Assembly: GCF_019052365.1 (NCBI RefSeq)
Contig: NZ_JAHQUY010000003.1
Coordinates: 1 to 64,000, forward strand
Origin: Leyella stercorea
GTDB taxonomy: Bacteria > Bacteroidota > Bacteroidia > Bacteroidales > Bacteroidaceae
DNA length: 64,000 nucleotides
Direction: 5' to 3'
The notes below the pieces were generated by a model. The model searched no databases. It saw only the letters and a list, made by a program, of their open reading frames with translations, and was not told where the DNA came from. The translations under genes were made by a program, and so were the position numbers. Of this stretch, positions 57,701-64,000 are shown in pieces (the stretch's first letter is position 1; each line of letters opens with the position of its first letter).

Positions 57701-59321
57701 GAACAAGATTATCGCCAAGACACGTAACGCCATACCAGGCATTACGCTTATATCGCCCCCACCGCATCACGATATCTATTCTATCGAAGATCTTGCCCAG
57801 CTGATTTTCGACCTTAAGAATATCAATCCGACAGCCGCAGTCAGCGTTAAGCTTGTGGCAGAGAGCGGTGTGGGCACCATTGCAGCCGGTGTGGCAAAGG
57901 CGAAGGCCGACCTCATCGTCATCTCAGGCGCTGAGGGCGGAACGGGAGCAAGTCCGGTTTCGTCAATGCGTTTTGCCGGCATCTCGCCGGAGATAGGTCT
58001 TGCTGAGGCTCAGCAGACACTCGTGCTCAACGGTCTGCGCGACCAGGTTCGCCTGCAGACTGACGGACAACTCAAGACGGCACGCGACGTAATCGTTATG
58101 GCTATGCTTGGTGCAGACGAGTTCTCATTCGGTACGTTGCCGCTCATCGTGCTCGGCTGTCTGATGATGCGCAAGTGCAATACAAATACATGTCCGGTAG
58201 GTGTGGCAACGCAGGACGAAACCCTTCGCGCCAAGTTCCGCGGACGTGCCGAATACGTGGTCAACTTCTTCACGTTCCTTGCTCAGCAGACGCGCGAATA
58301 CCTGTCTGAGATTGGCGTAAGACATCTTAAGGACATCATCGGTCGCACCGACTTGATAGAGGTTATACCGCAGGACAAGGCGTCAAAGTTGGGAACCATC
58401 GACTTCAGCCGACTGCTCCACCGTCCTGATACGGAGAAGGCTCTGTATTGGGATCGTAGCGAGTTCACAAAAGTGAGCGGCGTAAAGGACGAAGACATCA
58501 TAAGCGCCTGCGAGAAGGCTATCGAAAACAAGGAAGAGGTGAATCTCGACTACGCCATCAAGAACACCGACCGTGCTGTCACGACCATGCTCTCGGGCGT
58601 AATAGCCAAGCGATATGGCGAAGAAGGACTGCCCGATTCTACAATCAACATAAAGTTCAAGGGTTCGGCAGGACAGAGTTTCGGAGCTTTCGCCGTACGC
58701 GGTCTCAATGTGCGTCTGGAAGGTGAGACCAACGACTATTTCGCAAAGGGACTCTCCGGCGGACGCATCAGTATTCTGCCTCCGTCGCGTTCGAGTGCAG
58801 ATTTCGTGGCTGAGGACAATATCATTGCCGGCAACACAGGACTGTACGGCGCAACCGATGGCGAACTGTATGTGAACGGTCGTGTGGGCGAGCGCTTCGG
58901 TGTACGCAACTCGGGAGCCACAGCCGTAATAGAAGGTGCAGGCGACCATTGCTGCGAGTATATGACCGGTGGTCGTGTTGTTGTGCTCGGACAGATAGGA
59001 CGCAACTTCGCAGCCGGTATGAGCGGAGGTCTGGCTTACGTCTGGGACCGCGAACATACTTTTGATTATTTCTGCAATATGGATCAGGTGGAGATTTCGC
59101 TCGTCGAGGAAAGCTCGGCACGCAAGGAACTCCACGAACTCATTCGACAGCACTATCTCTACACAGGCTCAGCCTTGGCACGTCGCATGCTTGACGACTG
59201 GAACCGCTACGTAGAGGACTTCATTCTTGTCACTCCAATCGAATACAAGCGAGTGCTTCAGGAGGAGAAGATGCGCCAGCTTGAAGAGAAGATCGCCAAT
59301 ATGCAACTAATAAACAACTAA
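54759..59321 (+). CDS. gltB: Glutamate synthase large subunit
   Basis: This is the large chain of NADPH-dependent GOGAT (1520 residues). A 16-residue propeptide precedes catalytic Cys17 of the class II glutaminase (EHDACGVGMV). A central domain follows, then the FMN-binding synthase domain (about 830-1200; GEGGEDNARY, PGEGGQLPG, SGAEGGTGASP). The 3Fe-4S cluster motif is Cys-x5-Cys-x4-Cys in CLMMRKCNTNTCPVGVATQ, and the C-terminal right-handed helix domain is GXGXG-like (SAGQSFGAFAVRGLNVRLEG). The gltD start follows after 7 bases. A short extra loop (about residues 148-160, rich in Ser and Thr) is seen in the glutaminase domain. Confidence 0.97.
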   Translation: MDAKQGLYTSAYEHDACGVGMVVNIHGGKSHELVDNALRVLENMQHRGAETRDKTGDGAGIMVQIPHEFILLQGIPVPEKGRYGTGLVFLPRDEKLQNRILNIMIEEIEREGLELTHLRNVPVNEDVPGVAAREVMPAIRQMFVAPTPSLSTSSEGTDAVSLETKLYKVRKRIERRILPLGIDSFYICSLSSKNIVYKGMLTSGQLRRFYQDLTNPYFTSGLALVHSRFSTNTFPKWKLAQPFRLLCHNGEINTVRGNRAWMKARESVLSSGALGDIKDILPIVEEDMSDSASLDNVFEFLIMSGMSLPQAMAILVPESFNDKNPISEDLKAFYEYYSILMEPWDGPAALMFSDGRYAGGMLDRNGLRPSRYTITKSGMMVVASEVGVMDFEPSDVVSKGRLEPGKILLIDTEEGRIYYDGEIKDKLAHEHPYRQWLSTGRIQLENLKSGRKVANSVADYDTKLRAFGFGEEDIERTIIPMCTNGQEPVAAMGNDTPLAVLSERPQLLFNYFRQQFAQVTNPAIDPIREELVMSLTEYIGRVGSGILTPDESNCKMVRLPQPVLTNTELDLLCNIRYKGFNTVKLPMLFEVEKGESSLRSALDNLCKKAEESVDEGVNYIILTDRDIDGKHAAIPSLLAVSAVHHYLISVGKRVQTAIIVESGEIREVMHAALLLGYGASAICPYMTFAIIDHLVATHKIQEEYHTAEQNYIKAVDKGLKKIMSKMGISTIRSYRGAKIFESIGISEALLRKHFGTELSTIGGIGLKDIAREYTELNQRAFFPSPVVKAEEKYFLPNNGLFSYRKDGIEHAWNPETITKLQLATRLGSYKQFKEWAAIVDTHSATGDTAKGQRPIFLRNLLTFKKAATPTPLDEVEPVESIVRHFVTGAMSFGALSIEAHEALALAMNRLGARSNTGEGGEDNARYHTTVDGVSLSSKTKQIASGRFGVTAEYLVNAEELQIKVAQGAKPGEGGQLPGFKVNKIIAKTRNAIPGITLISPPPHHDIYSIEDLAQLIFDLKNINPTAAVSVKLVAESGVGTIAAGVAKAKADLIVISGAEGGTGASPVSSMRFAGISPEIGLAEAQQTLVLNGLRDQVRLQTDGQLKTARDVIVMAMLGADEFSFGTLPLIVLGCLMMRKCNTNTCPVGVATQDETLRAKFRGRAEYVVNFFTFLAQQTREYLSEIGVRHLKDIIGRTDLIEVIPQDKASKLGTIDFSRLLHRPDTEKALYWDRSEFTKVSGVKDEDIISACEKAIENKEEVNLDYAIKNTDRAVTTMLSGVIAKRYGEEGLPDSTINIKFKGSAGQSFGAFAVRGLNVRLEGETNDYFAKGLSGGRISILPPSRSSADFVAEDNIIAGNTGLYGATDGELYVNGRVGERFGVRNSGATAVIEGAGDHCCEYMTGGRVVVLGQIGRNFAAGMSGGLAYVWDREHTFDYFCNMDQVEISLVEESSARKELHELIRQHYLYTGSALARRMLDDWNRYVEDFILVTPIEYKRVLQEEKMRQLEEKIANMQLINN

Positions 59322-59328
59322 GAAAAAG

Positions 59329-60678
59329 ATGGGAAAACTAAAAGCTTTCATGGAAGTGCCCAGGCTGGAAGCCGGGTATCGTCCTTTGCACGAAAGAATA
59401 CACGACTTTGGCGAGGTAGAGCAGACTCTCAACTCGCGTGACCGCATGGCTCAAGCCAGCCGCTGCATGGACTGTGGCGTGCCGTTCTGCCATTGGGCTT
59501 GTCCGTTGGGCAATAAGGATCCGGAATGGAACGACGCTCTCTGCAAGGGCGACTGGGAACTGGCTTACCGTCTGCTCAATGCCACTAACGACTTCCCCGA
59601 ATTTACCGGCCGCATCTGTCCTGCGCTCTGCGAAAAGGCTTGCGTGCTCAATCTTACCGATCATGCTCCGGTCACCAACCGCGAGAACGAGGCTGCCATT
59701 ACAGAGACAGCATGGCACGAGGACTATATAAAGCCGATGATCTTCCCGCGTAACGGCAAGAGTGTTGCGGTCGTTGGTGCCGGACCTTCCGGTCTTGTGG
59801 CAGCCAACCGCCTTAACCGTATGGGCTACGCCGTCACCGTGTTCGACAAGAACGAGGCAGCTGGCGGCTTGCTGCGTTACGGCATTCCAAACTTCAAGCT
59901 CTCGAAGCATATCATCGACCGTAGACTCGACATACTCGTGGAGGAAGGCATACGGTTCGTATACAATACGGTAGTGGAAACCAGTTCGCTACCCGAAGGT
60001 TTTGACGCCTATGTCATTGCTACAGGAACGCCCGAGGCTCGCGATCTGAAGAACGTGCCCGGCCGTGAACTTAAAGGTGTGCACCTCGCCTTGGAGCTGC
60101 TCTCGCAACAGAACCGCGTCCTATCTGGAGCAGAGTACTCGAAGGACGAGCGTGTCACCTGCAAGGGCAAGGACGTTCTGGTCATCGGCGGTGGCGATAC
60201 CGGTTCGGACTGCATAGGCACAGCGCATCGTCAGGGATGCAAGAGCGTAACTCAGATAGAGATTATGCCACGCCCCGTAGAGGGGCTCGACGATCCGAAG
60301 AATCCGTGGCCTAACTATCCGCGCGTGCTCAAGACCACGTCGAGCCACGAGGAGGGATGTACGCGCCGCTGGAACATCAACACGCTGGAGTTTATAGGCA
60401 AGAACGGCAGATTGTGCGGCGTTAGAGTGCAGCCCATCGATTGGCAGCCAAACCCTGAAGGCGGCCGTCCGACAATGGTTGAGGCTGGCGACCCAGAGGT
60501 GATAAAGTGCGAGGCTTGCTTCCTTGCGATGGGATTCCTCAAACCGCAGCATCCCGACTATCCGGAGAACGTCTTCGTCTGCGGCGACGCCTTGAACGGA
60601 GCCTCGCTTGTGGTGAGAGCTATGGCAAGCGGTCGCGATGCGGCGCAGAAGGTGGATAGCTACCTGCAGTCGCTTTGA
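59329..60678 (+). CDS. gltD: Glutamate synthase small subunit
   Basis: This is the beta subunit (449 residues), which passes electrons from NADPH to GltB. The N-terminal 4Fe-4S cysteines lie in CMDCGVPFCHWACPLGN and CPALCEKAC. The FAD motif is GAGPSGLVAANRL (about 146) and the NADPH motif GGGDTGSDC (about 288). It is operonic with gltB and 49 bases before asnB. Confidence 0.97.
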   Translation: MGKLKAFMEVPRLEAGYRPLHERIHDFGEVEQTLNSRDRMAQASRCMDCGVPFCHWACPLGNKDPEWNDALCKGDWELAYRLLNATNDFPEFTGRICPALCEKACVLNLTDHAPVTNRENEAAITETAWHEDYIKPMIFPRNGKSVAVVGAGPSGLVAANRLNRMGYAVTVFDKNEAAGGLLRYGIPNFKLSKHIIDRRLDILVEEGIRFVYNTVVETSSLPEGFDAYVIATGTPEARDLKNVPGRELKGVHLALELLSQQNRVLSGAEYSKDERVTCKGKDVLVIGGGDTGSDCIGTAHRQGCKSVTQIEIMPRPVEGLDDPKNPWPNYPRVLKTTSSHEEGCTRRWNINTLEFIGKNGRLCGVRVQPIDWQPNPEGGRPTMVEAGDPEVIKCEACFLAMGFLKPQHPDYPENVFVCGDALNGASLVVRAMASGRDAAQKVDSYLQSL

Positions 60679-60727
60679 GTGAATTGAATGTTTTTGTAGT
60701 TTTATTTACAATTAGATAGAGAGTATT

Positions 60728-62428
60728 ATGTGCGGAATAGTAGCAATATTCAACGTTAAGGAGCAGACGCCAGAGCTGCGCAGCAAGGCACTTGGCATGA
60801 GCAAGAAGATACGTCACCGCGGTCCTGACTGGAGCGGCATTCATTGTTCGGGAAGCGCCATACTGGCTCACGAGCGACTGAGCATTGTCGACCCGGAGAG
60901 TGGAGGTCAGCCTCTGTTTTCGCCCGACGGCAAGCAGGTGCTGGCTGTGAACGGTGAGATATACAACCACAAGGAGATAAGAGAAAGATACAAGGGGCGT
61001 TATGATTTCCAGACGGGCAGCGACTGCGAGGTTATTCTGGCGCTTTATCGCGACAAGGGCGTCAACTTTCTCGAAGATCTGAACGGCATCTTCGCCTTTG
61101 CTCTTTATGACGAGGAGCAGGACGCTTTCCTCATCGCCCGCGACCATATAGGCGTCATACCTCTTTATATCGGATACAACGCCGACGGAAAGGTGTTTGT
61201 GGCAAGCGAGCTTAAGGCCTTGGAGGGTGAGTGCGAGCGTTATGAGCCTTTTCTGCCGGGCCACTACTACTGGAGCAAGGACCCCGGAATGAAGCGTTGG
61301 TACAAGCGCGACTGGATGGAGTACGACAATGTGAAGGACAACACGGCGAGCAGCGACGCAATACGCAAGAGTCTTTGCGCTGCCGTGAAACGCCAGATGA
61401 TGAGCGACGTGCCCTACGGAGTGCTGCTCTCGGGCGGACTCGACAGCAGCGTTATCAGCGCCATCACCGAGAGCTACGCCGAACGCCGTATAGAGACCGA
61501 CAGCAGAAGCCGTGCCTGGTGGCCGCGTCTCCACTCGTTTGCCGTGGGGCTAAAGGGAGCGCCCGACTTGGCGAAGGCGCGTCTGGTAGCCGACCACATA
61601 GGCACGGTGCATCACGAAATCAACTATACCATTCAGGAAGGACTGGACGCCCTGCGCGACGTTATCTACTTCATCGAGACCTACGATATAACTACCGTGC
61701 GTGCCTCCGTGCCGATGTATCTGCTGGCGCGTGTGATAAAGTCGATGGGCATAAAGATGGTGCTTTCGGGCGAGGGAGCCGACGAGATTTTCGGTGGCTA
61801 CCTCTACTTCCACAAGGCTCCTTCGGCAGAGGAGTTTCATAAGGAGACCGTGCGCAAGCTCTCGAAGCTGCATCTGTATGACTGTCTGCGTGCCAACAAG
61901 AGTCTCTCGGCGTGGGGTGTGGAAGGTCGTGTGCCGTTCCTCGACAAGGAGTTTCTTGATGTGGCTATGCGCACCAATCCCAAGGCTAAGATGTGCAGCG
62001 TTCTCCCAGCATCTCGGTCGGGCGAAGCCGACCCCAAGGCGTCTATAGAAAAGCGCATCGTGCGTGAGGCGTTCGAGGACATGCTGCCTGAGGAGGTGGC
62101 GTGGCGACAGAAGGAGCAGTTCAGCGACGGCGTAGGCTACTCGTGGATTGACATCTTGAAGAAGATAACGTCAGAGGCTGTCACCGACGAGCAGATGGCG
62201 CATGCTGAAGAGCGTTTCCCCATCAACACGCCGCTGTGCAAGGAGGAGTATTACTACCGTTCCATCTTCGAAGAGCATTTCCCGAGCGAGAGTGCGGCCC
62301 GCAGCGTGCCTCACGAGGCAAGTGTGGCTTGCTCTACAGCAGTGGCTCTGGAGTGGGACGAGGCGTGGAAGAACATGAACGATCCGAGCGGTCGTGCCGT
62401 CTCTGGCGTCCACGAAAACGCTTTGTAG
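60728..62428 (+). CDS. asnB: Asparagine synthase B (glutamine-hydrolysing)
   Basis: This 566-residue protein has nucleophile Cys2 (MCGIVAIF), glutaminase motifs (RHRGPDWSG, NGEIYNHKE) and the synthase P-loop LLSGGLDSSV (about 240), plus SGEGADEIFGGYLYF and WRQKEQFSDGVGYSW. Between KMC and IEKR there are about 16 residues, against about 4 in Escherichia coli AsnB. The extra DNA (around 61999-62037) has a hairpin. It follows gltBD, so glutamine/glutamate and asparagine synthesis are grouped. A bidirectional terminator follows. Confidence 0.96.
   Translation: MCGIVAIFNVKEQTPELRSKALGMSKKIRHRGPDWSGIHCSGSAILAHERLSIVDPESGGQPLFSPDGKQVLAVNGEIYNHKEIRERYKGRYDFQTGSDCEVILALYRDKGVNFLEDLNGIFAFALYDEEQDAFLIARDHIGVIPLYIGYNADGKVFVASELKALEGECERYEPFLPGHYYWSKDPGMKRWYKRDWMEYDNVKDNTASSDAIRKSLCAAVKRQMMSDVPYGVLLSGGLDSSVISAITESYAERRIETDSRSRAWWPRLHSFAVGLKGAPDLAKARLVADHIGTVHHEINYTIQEGLDALRDVIYFIETYDITTVRASVPMYLLARVIKSMGIKMVLSGEGADEIFGGYLYFHKAPSAEEFHKETVRKLSKLHLYDCLRANKSLSAWGVEGRVPFLDKEFLDVAMRTNPKAKMCSVLPASRSGEADPKASIEKRIVREAFEDMLPEEVAWRQKEQFSDGVGYSWIDILKKITSEAVTDEQMAHAEERFPINTPLCKEEYYYRSIFEEHFPSESAARSVPHEASVACSTAVALEWDEAWKNMNDPSGRAVSGVHENAL
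61999..62037 (+). other. Possible in-frame insertion in asnB
   Basis: About 36-39 extra bases encode VLPASRSGEADPK. They contain GGTCGG-GCGAAG-CCGACC (62016-62033), a 6-bp hairpin resembling the CTCGGCTTTGCCG loop in the repeat block at 46345-46660. The alignment to other AsnB proteins is from memory. Confidence 0.45.
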
Positions 62429-62515
62429 GGTGATGCCGTAAAAAGCGTGAATGATGTAAAAGACAAAGCGTGAATGGCAATGTAAAAGACAAGCGTTAAA
62501 AGTAATGTAAAATAG

Positions 62516-62554
62516 AAAAAGCGGAGACCTTTACGATGAAGGTTTCCGCTTTTT
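62516..62554. terminator. Bidirectional terminator between asnB and rpe
   Basis: AAAAAGCGGAGACCTT (62516-62531) pairs with AAGGTTTCCGCTTTTT (62539-62554) with one G-T pair. Three diverged copies of a roughly 24-bp GTGAATGNNATGTAAAAGAC unit lie between the asnB stop codon and this stem. Confidence 0.85.
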
Positions 62555-62593
62555 ATGCTTTATAGAGTGCTGGATAGCCAGCAATAACTGTGC

Positions 62594-63247
62594 TTAGAGG
62601 CAATGCTTCAGACTGTGTATCGTAGCGATAGGGTCTGCAGCCTTGAACACGTAGCTGCCGCTCACGAGCACGTCGGCACCAGCAGCCACGAGCAGCGGAG
62701 CCGACTTGTCGTCTACGCCGCCGTCTATCTGTATGAGAGCCTTGCTGCCCGACTCGTCGATGAGGCGGCGCAGGCGCTTTGTCTTCTCTACCGAGTTGGG
62801 TATGAACTTCTGTCCACCGAAGCCCGGGTTGACGCTCATCAGCAGCACCATATCCACATCGCAGATGATGTCCTCGAGCATGCTCATCGGAGTGTGCGGG
62901 TTGAGCGTCACGCCAGCCTTCATGCCCGCAGCGTGAATCTCCTGAACGGTGCGGTGCAGGTGAGTGCACGCCTCGTAGTGTACGTTCATCATCATGGCGC
63001 CCGTAGCAGCCACCTGCTTGATGTAGTTCTCCGGATGCACAATCATCAGGTGAACGTCGAGCGGCTTCTTGCACTCCTTTGCAACAGCCTGTATGACGGG
63101 GAATCCGAACGAGATGTTAGGCACGAACACGCCGTCCATGATGTCGAGGTGCAACCAGTCGGCCTCGCTGCGGTTTATCATGTCGATGTCCGAACGCAAG
63201 TCGATGAAGTTCGCTGAGAGAAGCGAAGGTGATATGAGAGTTTCCAT
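62594..63247 (-). CDS. rpe: Ribulose-phosphate 3-epimerase
   Basis: Rpe interconverts ribulose-5-phosphate and xylulose-5-phosphate in the pentose phosphate pathway. The 217-residue TIM-barrel protein has ISPSLLSANFIDL, HLDIMDGVFVPN (metal His and Asp), PLDVHLMI, MSVNPGFGGQKF and the phosphate site IQIDGGVDD plus ADVLVSGSYVF. Length is standard. A 41-residue gene lies 71 bases upstream on the same strand. Confidence 0.96.
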   Translation of the reverse strand: METLISPSLLSANFIDLRSDIDMINRSEADWLHLDIMDGVFVPNISFGFPVIQAVAKECKKPLDVHLMIVHPENYIKQVAATGAMMMNVHYEACTHLHRTVQEIHAAGMKAGVTLNPHTPMSMLEDIICDVDMVLLMSVNPGFGGQKFIPNSVEKTKRLRRLIDESGSKALIQIDGGVDDKSAPLLVAAGADVLVSGSYVFKAADPIATIHSLKHCL

Positions 63248-63318
63248 TCCTGTTTATTTTATTTACTTTCTTTGTTTACGTTGTTTTCTTTTTTTAGAGT
63301 GTTGTTGGAGGTGTTGTG

Positions 63319-63444
63319 TTAGCTAACGCAATAAGGTTTATTGCGGTTGTTAGCCTGCGCCAATCTGTAGGAGTAGGCTATCTGTCGGATAAAGCTCAGC
63401 GTCTTTTCCGAAGGCTGTAGTTCTTCTTTAGTAAAATACTTCAT
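63319..63444 (-). CDS. Conserved-looking 41-residue small protein
   Basis: The minus-strand frame starts MKYFTKEELQPSEKTLSFIR, then QIAYSYRLAQANNRNKPYCVS and stops at TAA. It has no signal or membrane segment; two short helices are likely (residues 4-20 and 18-31). From memory, it resembles a family of roughly 40-residue Bacteroidales proteins with the same E-E-L-x-P-S-x-x-T-L-x-x-I-R-Q-I-A-Y pattern and a near-terminal Y-C-x-x. It could be cotranscribed with rpe. Function unknown. Confidence 0.6.
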   Translation of the reverse strand: MKYFTKEELQPSEKTLSFIRQIAYSYRLAQANNRNKPYCVS

Positions 63445-63580
63445 AGGCAGAGCTATTTTATACGTTTTAGAGATGTTTTATATTTAGTAAACGCAAGCCT
63501 TCGGTGTTTATTACATATTGAGGCGAATATTTTTATGCGATTGCAATATATGCAAAAAACTTTGCATAAGTCGTTCGCAA

Positions 63581-63622
63581 TACGGAAAAAATCCGTAACT
63601 TTGTCTTCAGCGATAATCGCTG
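63581..63622 (+). promoter_or_regulatory. Promoter with two palindromes before the AlbA_2 gene
   Basis: TAACTTTG (63596-63603) is a consensus -7 box. TACGGA-AAAAA-TCCGTA (63581-63597) overlaps its left end. CAGCGATAATCGCTG (63608-63622), a perfect palindrome around one A, covers the expected transcript start. Both are candidate operators. Confidence 0.5.
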
Positions 63623-63683
63623 TCGCAGTATGTAAGCAGTTAGTGTTTAGCATATATTTTTCGAACCTACATTTTATACATTT

Positions 63684-64000
63684 ATGGCGTTACCGATAAA
63701 TATAGAGAGCCTTCTTAGTGGAAGTGCTGTCGAAAGTAATCAGCTTGAATTTAAGGAGGGTTGGAACCCAGATGCTATATACAGAAGCGTTTGTGCGTTT
63801 GCAAATGATTTTGAAGACACCGGTGGTGGCTATATTATTGTGGGAGTGAAAGAGGAACACGGGTGTGCTGTGCGTCCGGTATTGGGAGTTGAGCCGGAAA
63901 AAATAGAACAGATAGAGAAAGATATGGTTGGATACAATAATCTTATCCGTCCTTATTATCAGCCTCGTCTTTTTATAGAGGAGGTTGATGGTAAGATTGT
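63684..64000 (+). CDS. AlbA_2/Schlafen-type DNA-binding ATPase regulator, 5-prime part
   Basis: Only the first 105 codons are in the window; the gene runs off the right end. The N-terminal AlbA_2 (divergent AAA-4, Schlafen-like) domain is clear: LLSGSAVESNQLEFKEGWN, AFANDFEDTGGGYIIVGVKE and VEPEKIEQIEKDMV. Full-length members often add a GHKL-like ATPase and winged helix and act as regulators, some within defence loci. The specific function cannot be judged from this part. Confidence 0.85.
   Translation, partial: MALPINIESLLSGSAVESNQLEFKEGWNPDAIYRSVCAFANDFEDTGGGYIIVGVKEEHGCAVRPVLGVEPEKIEQIEKDMVGYNNLIRPYYQPRLFIEEVDGKI

Noticed and set aside
63453-63653. 66-codon minus-strand frame upstream of the AlbA_2 gene
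   Set aside because: It overlaps the promoter and palindromes of the plus-strand gene and has no family pattern.

Overview
The window looks like a chromosomal segment from a Bacteroidales bacterium, most likely Prevotellaceae. The reasons are: promoters of the Bacteroidetes type (-33 TTTG, -7 TAnnTTTG) upstream of many genes; almost no Shine-Dalgarno sequences; secreted proteins ending in type IX-like C-terminal sorting tails; many Bacteroidetes-specific families (DUF4230, DUF4738, DUF4827, DUF5606, DUF5686, NigD-like); and a two-subunit glutamate synthase beside asparagine synthase. No rRNA, tRNA, CRISPR array or complete insertion sequence was seen.

Layout. 1-656: repeat-rich, ending in a promoter. 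657-9863: five secreted or surface proteins, including a subtilisin-like protease. 9952-11445: frr-rsgA. 11446-11793: terminator and repeats. 11794-14943 (minus): a small unknown gene and a DUF5686 outer-membrane protein, with a candidate small RNA between them. 15193-17219: GtrA, CDP-alcohol phosphatidyltransferase and AUR1/PAP2-like protein, resembling part of the inositol-sphingolipid cluster. 17284-20499: nrnA, DUF4827 lipoprotein, glmM. 20733-21176: an AT-rich SprT-like gene. 21645-29709: alpha-2-macroglobulin-like protein, DUF1573 protein, ispH and an AT-rich zinc-ribbon membrane protein. 29849-32658: TPR protein-ribH, with recF-DUF721 reading away from them. 32671-38692 (minus): DUF4230 pair, aroB, a hotdog thioesterase, menF, menD (shikimate and early menaquinone steps). 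38820-41539: DUF4738 lipoprotein, S4 protein, pth, rplY. 41846-46342: nusB, yajC, ybbR, coaE, DUF5606, rsmA. 46345-49058: a repeat block, then a Crp/Fnr regulator divergent from SMR and MFS exporters, probably acquired. 49312-54535: secreted protein, an orphan ECF sigma factor, then NigD-like lipoprotein - ECF sigma factor - dual-membrane anti-sigma factor. 54759-62428: gltB-gltD-asnB. 62594-63444 (minus): rpe and a 41-residue small protein. 63684 to the end: a truncated AlbA_2/Schlafen-type regulator.

The most striking feature is the density of short-sequence repeats. An 8-bp unit (consensus AYCTCAAC) occurs at four intergenic places and forms 23 exact-length units inside the anti-sigma factor gene, where it encodes the presumed periplasmic linker. 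Eight is not a multiple of three, so losing or gaining one unit would disconnect the outer-membrane barrel from the anti-sigma domain. A second, hairpin-forming repeat family has inserted 26 codons in frame into aroB, between two zinc ligands, and a similar smaller insert may exist in asnB. Other features worth checking are an 18-bp perfect inverted repeat enclosing the nrnA -7 box and start codon, a promoter-hairpin-terminator small RNA candidate, and paired Crp/Fnr-type operators.

All functional calls come from reading the translated sequence and from family knowledge; no database search was run.
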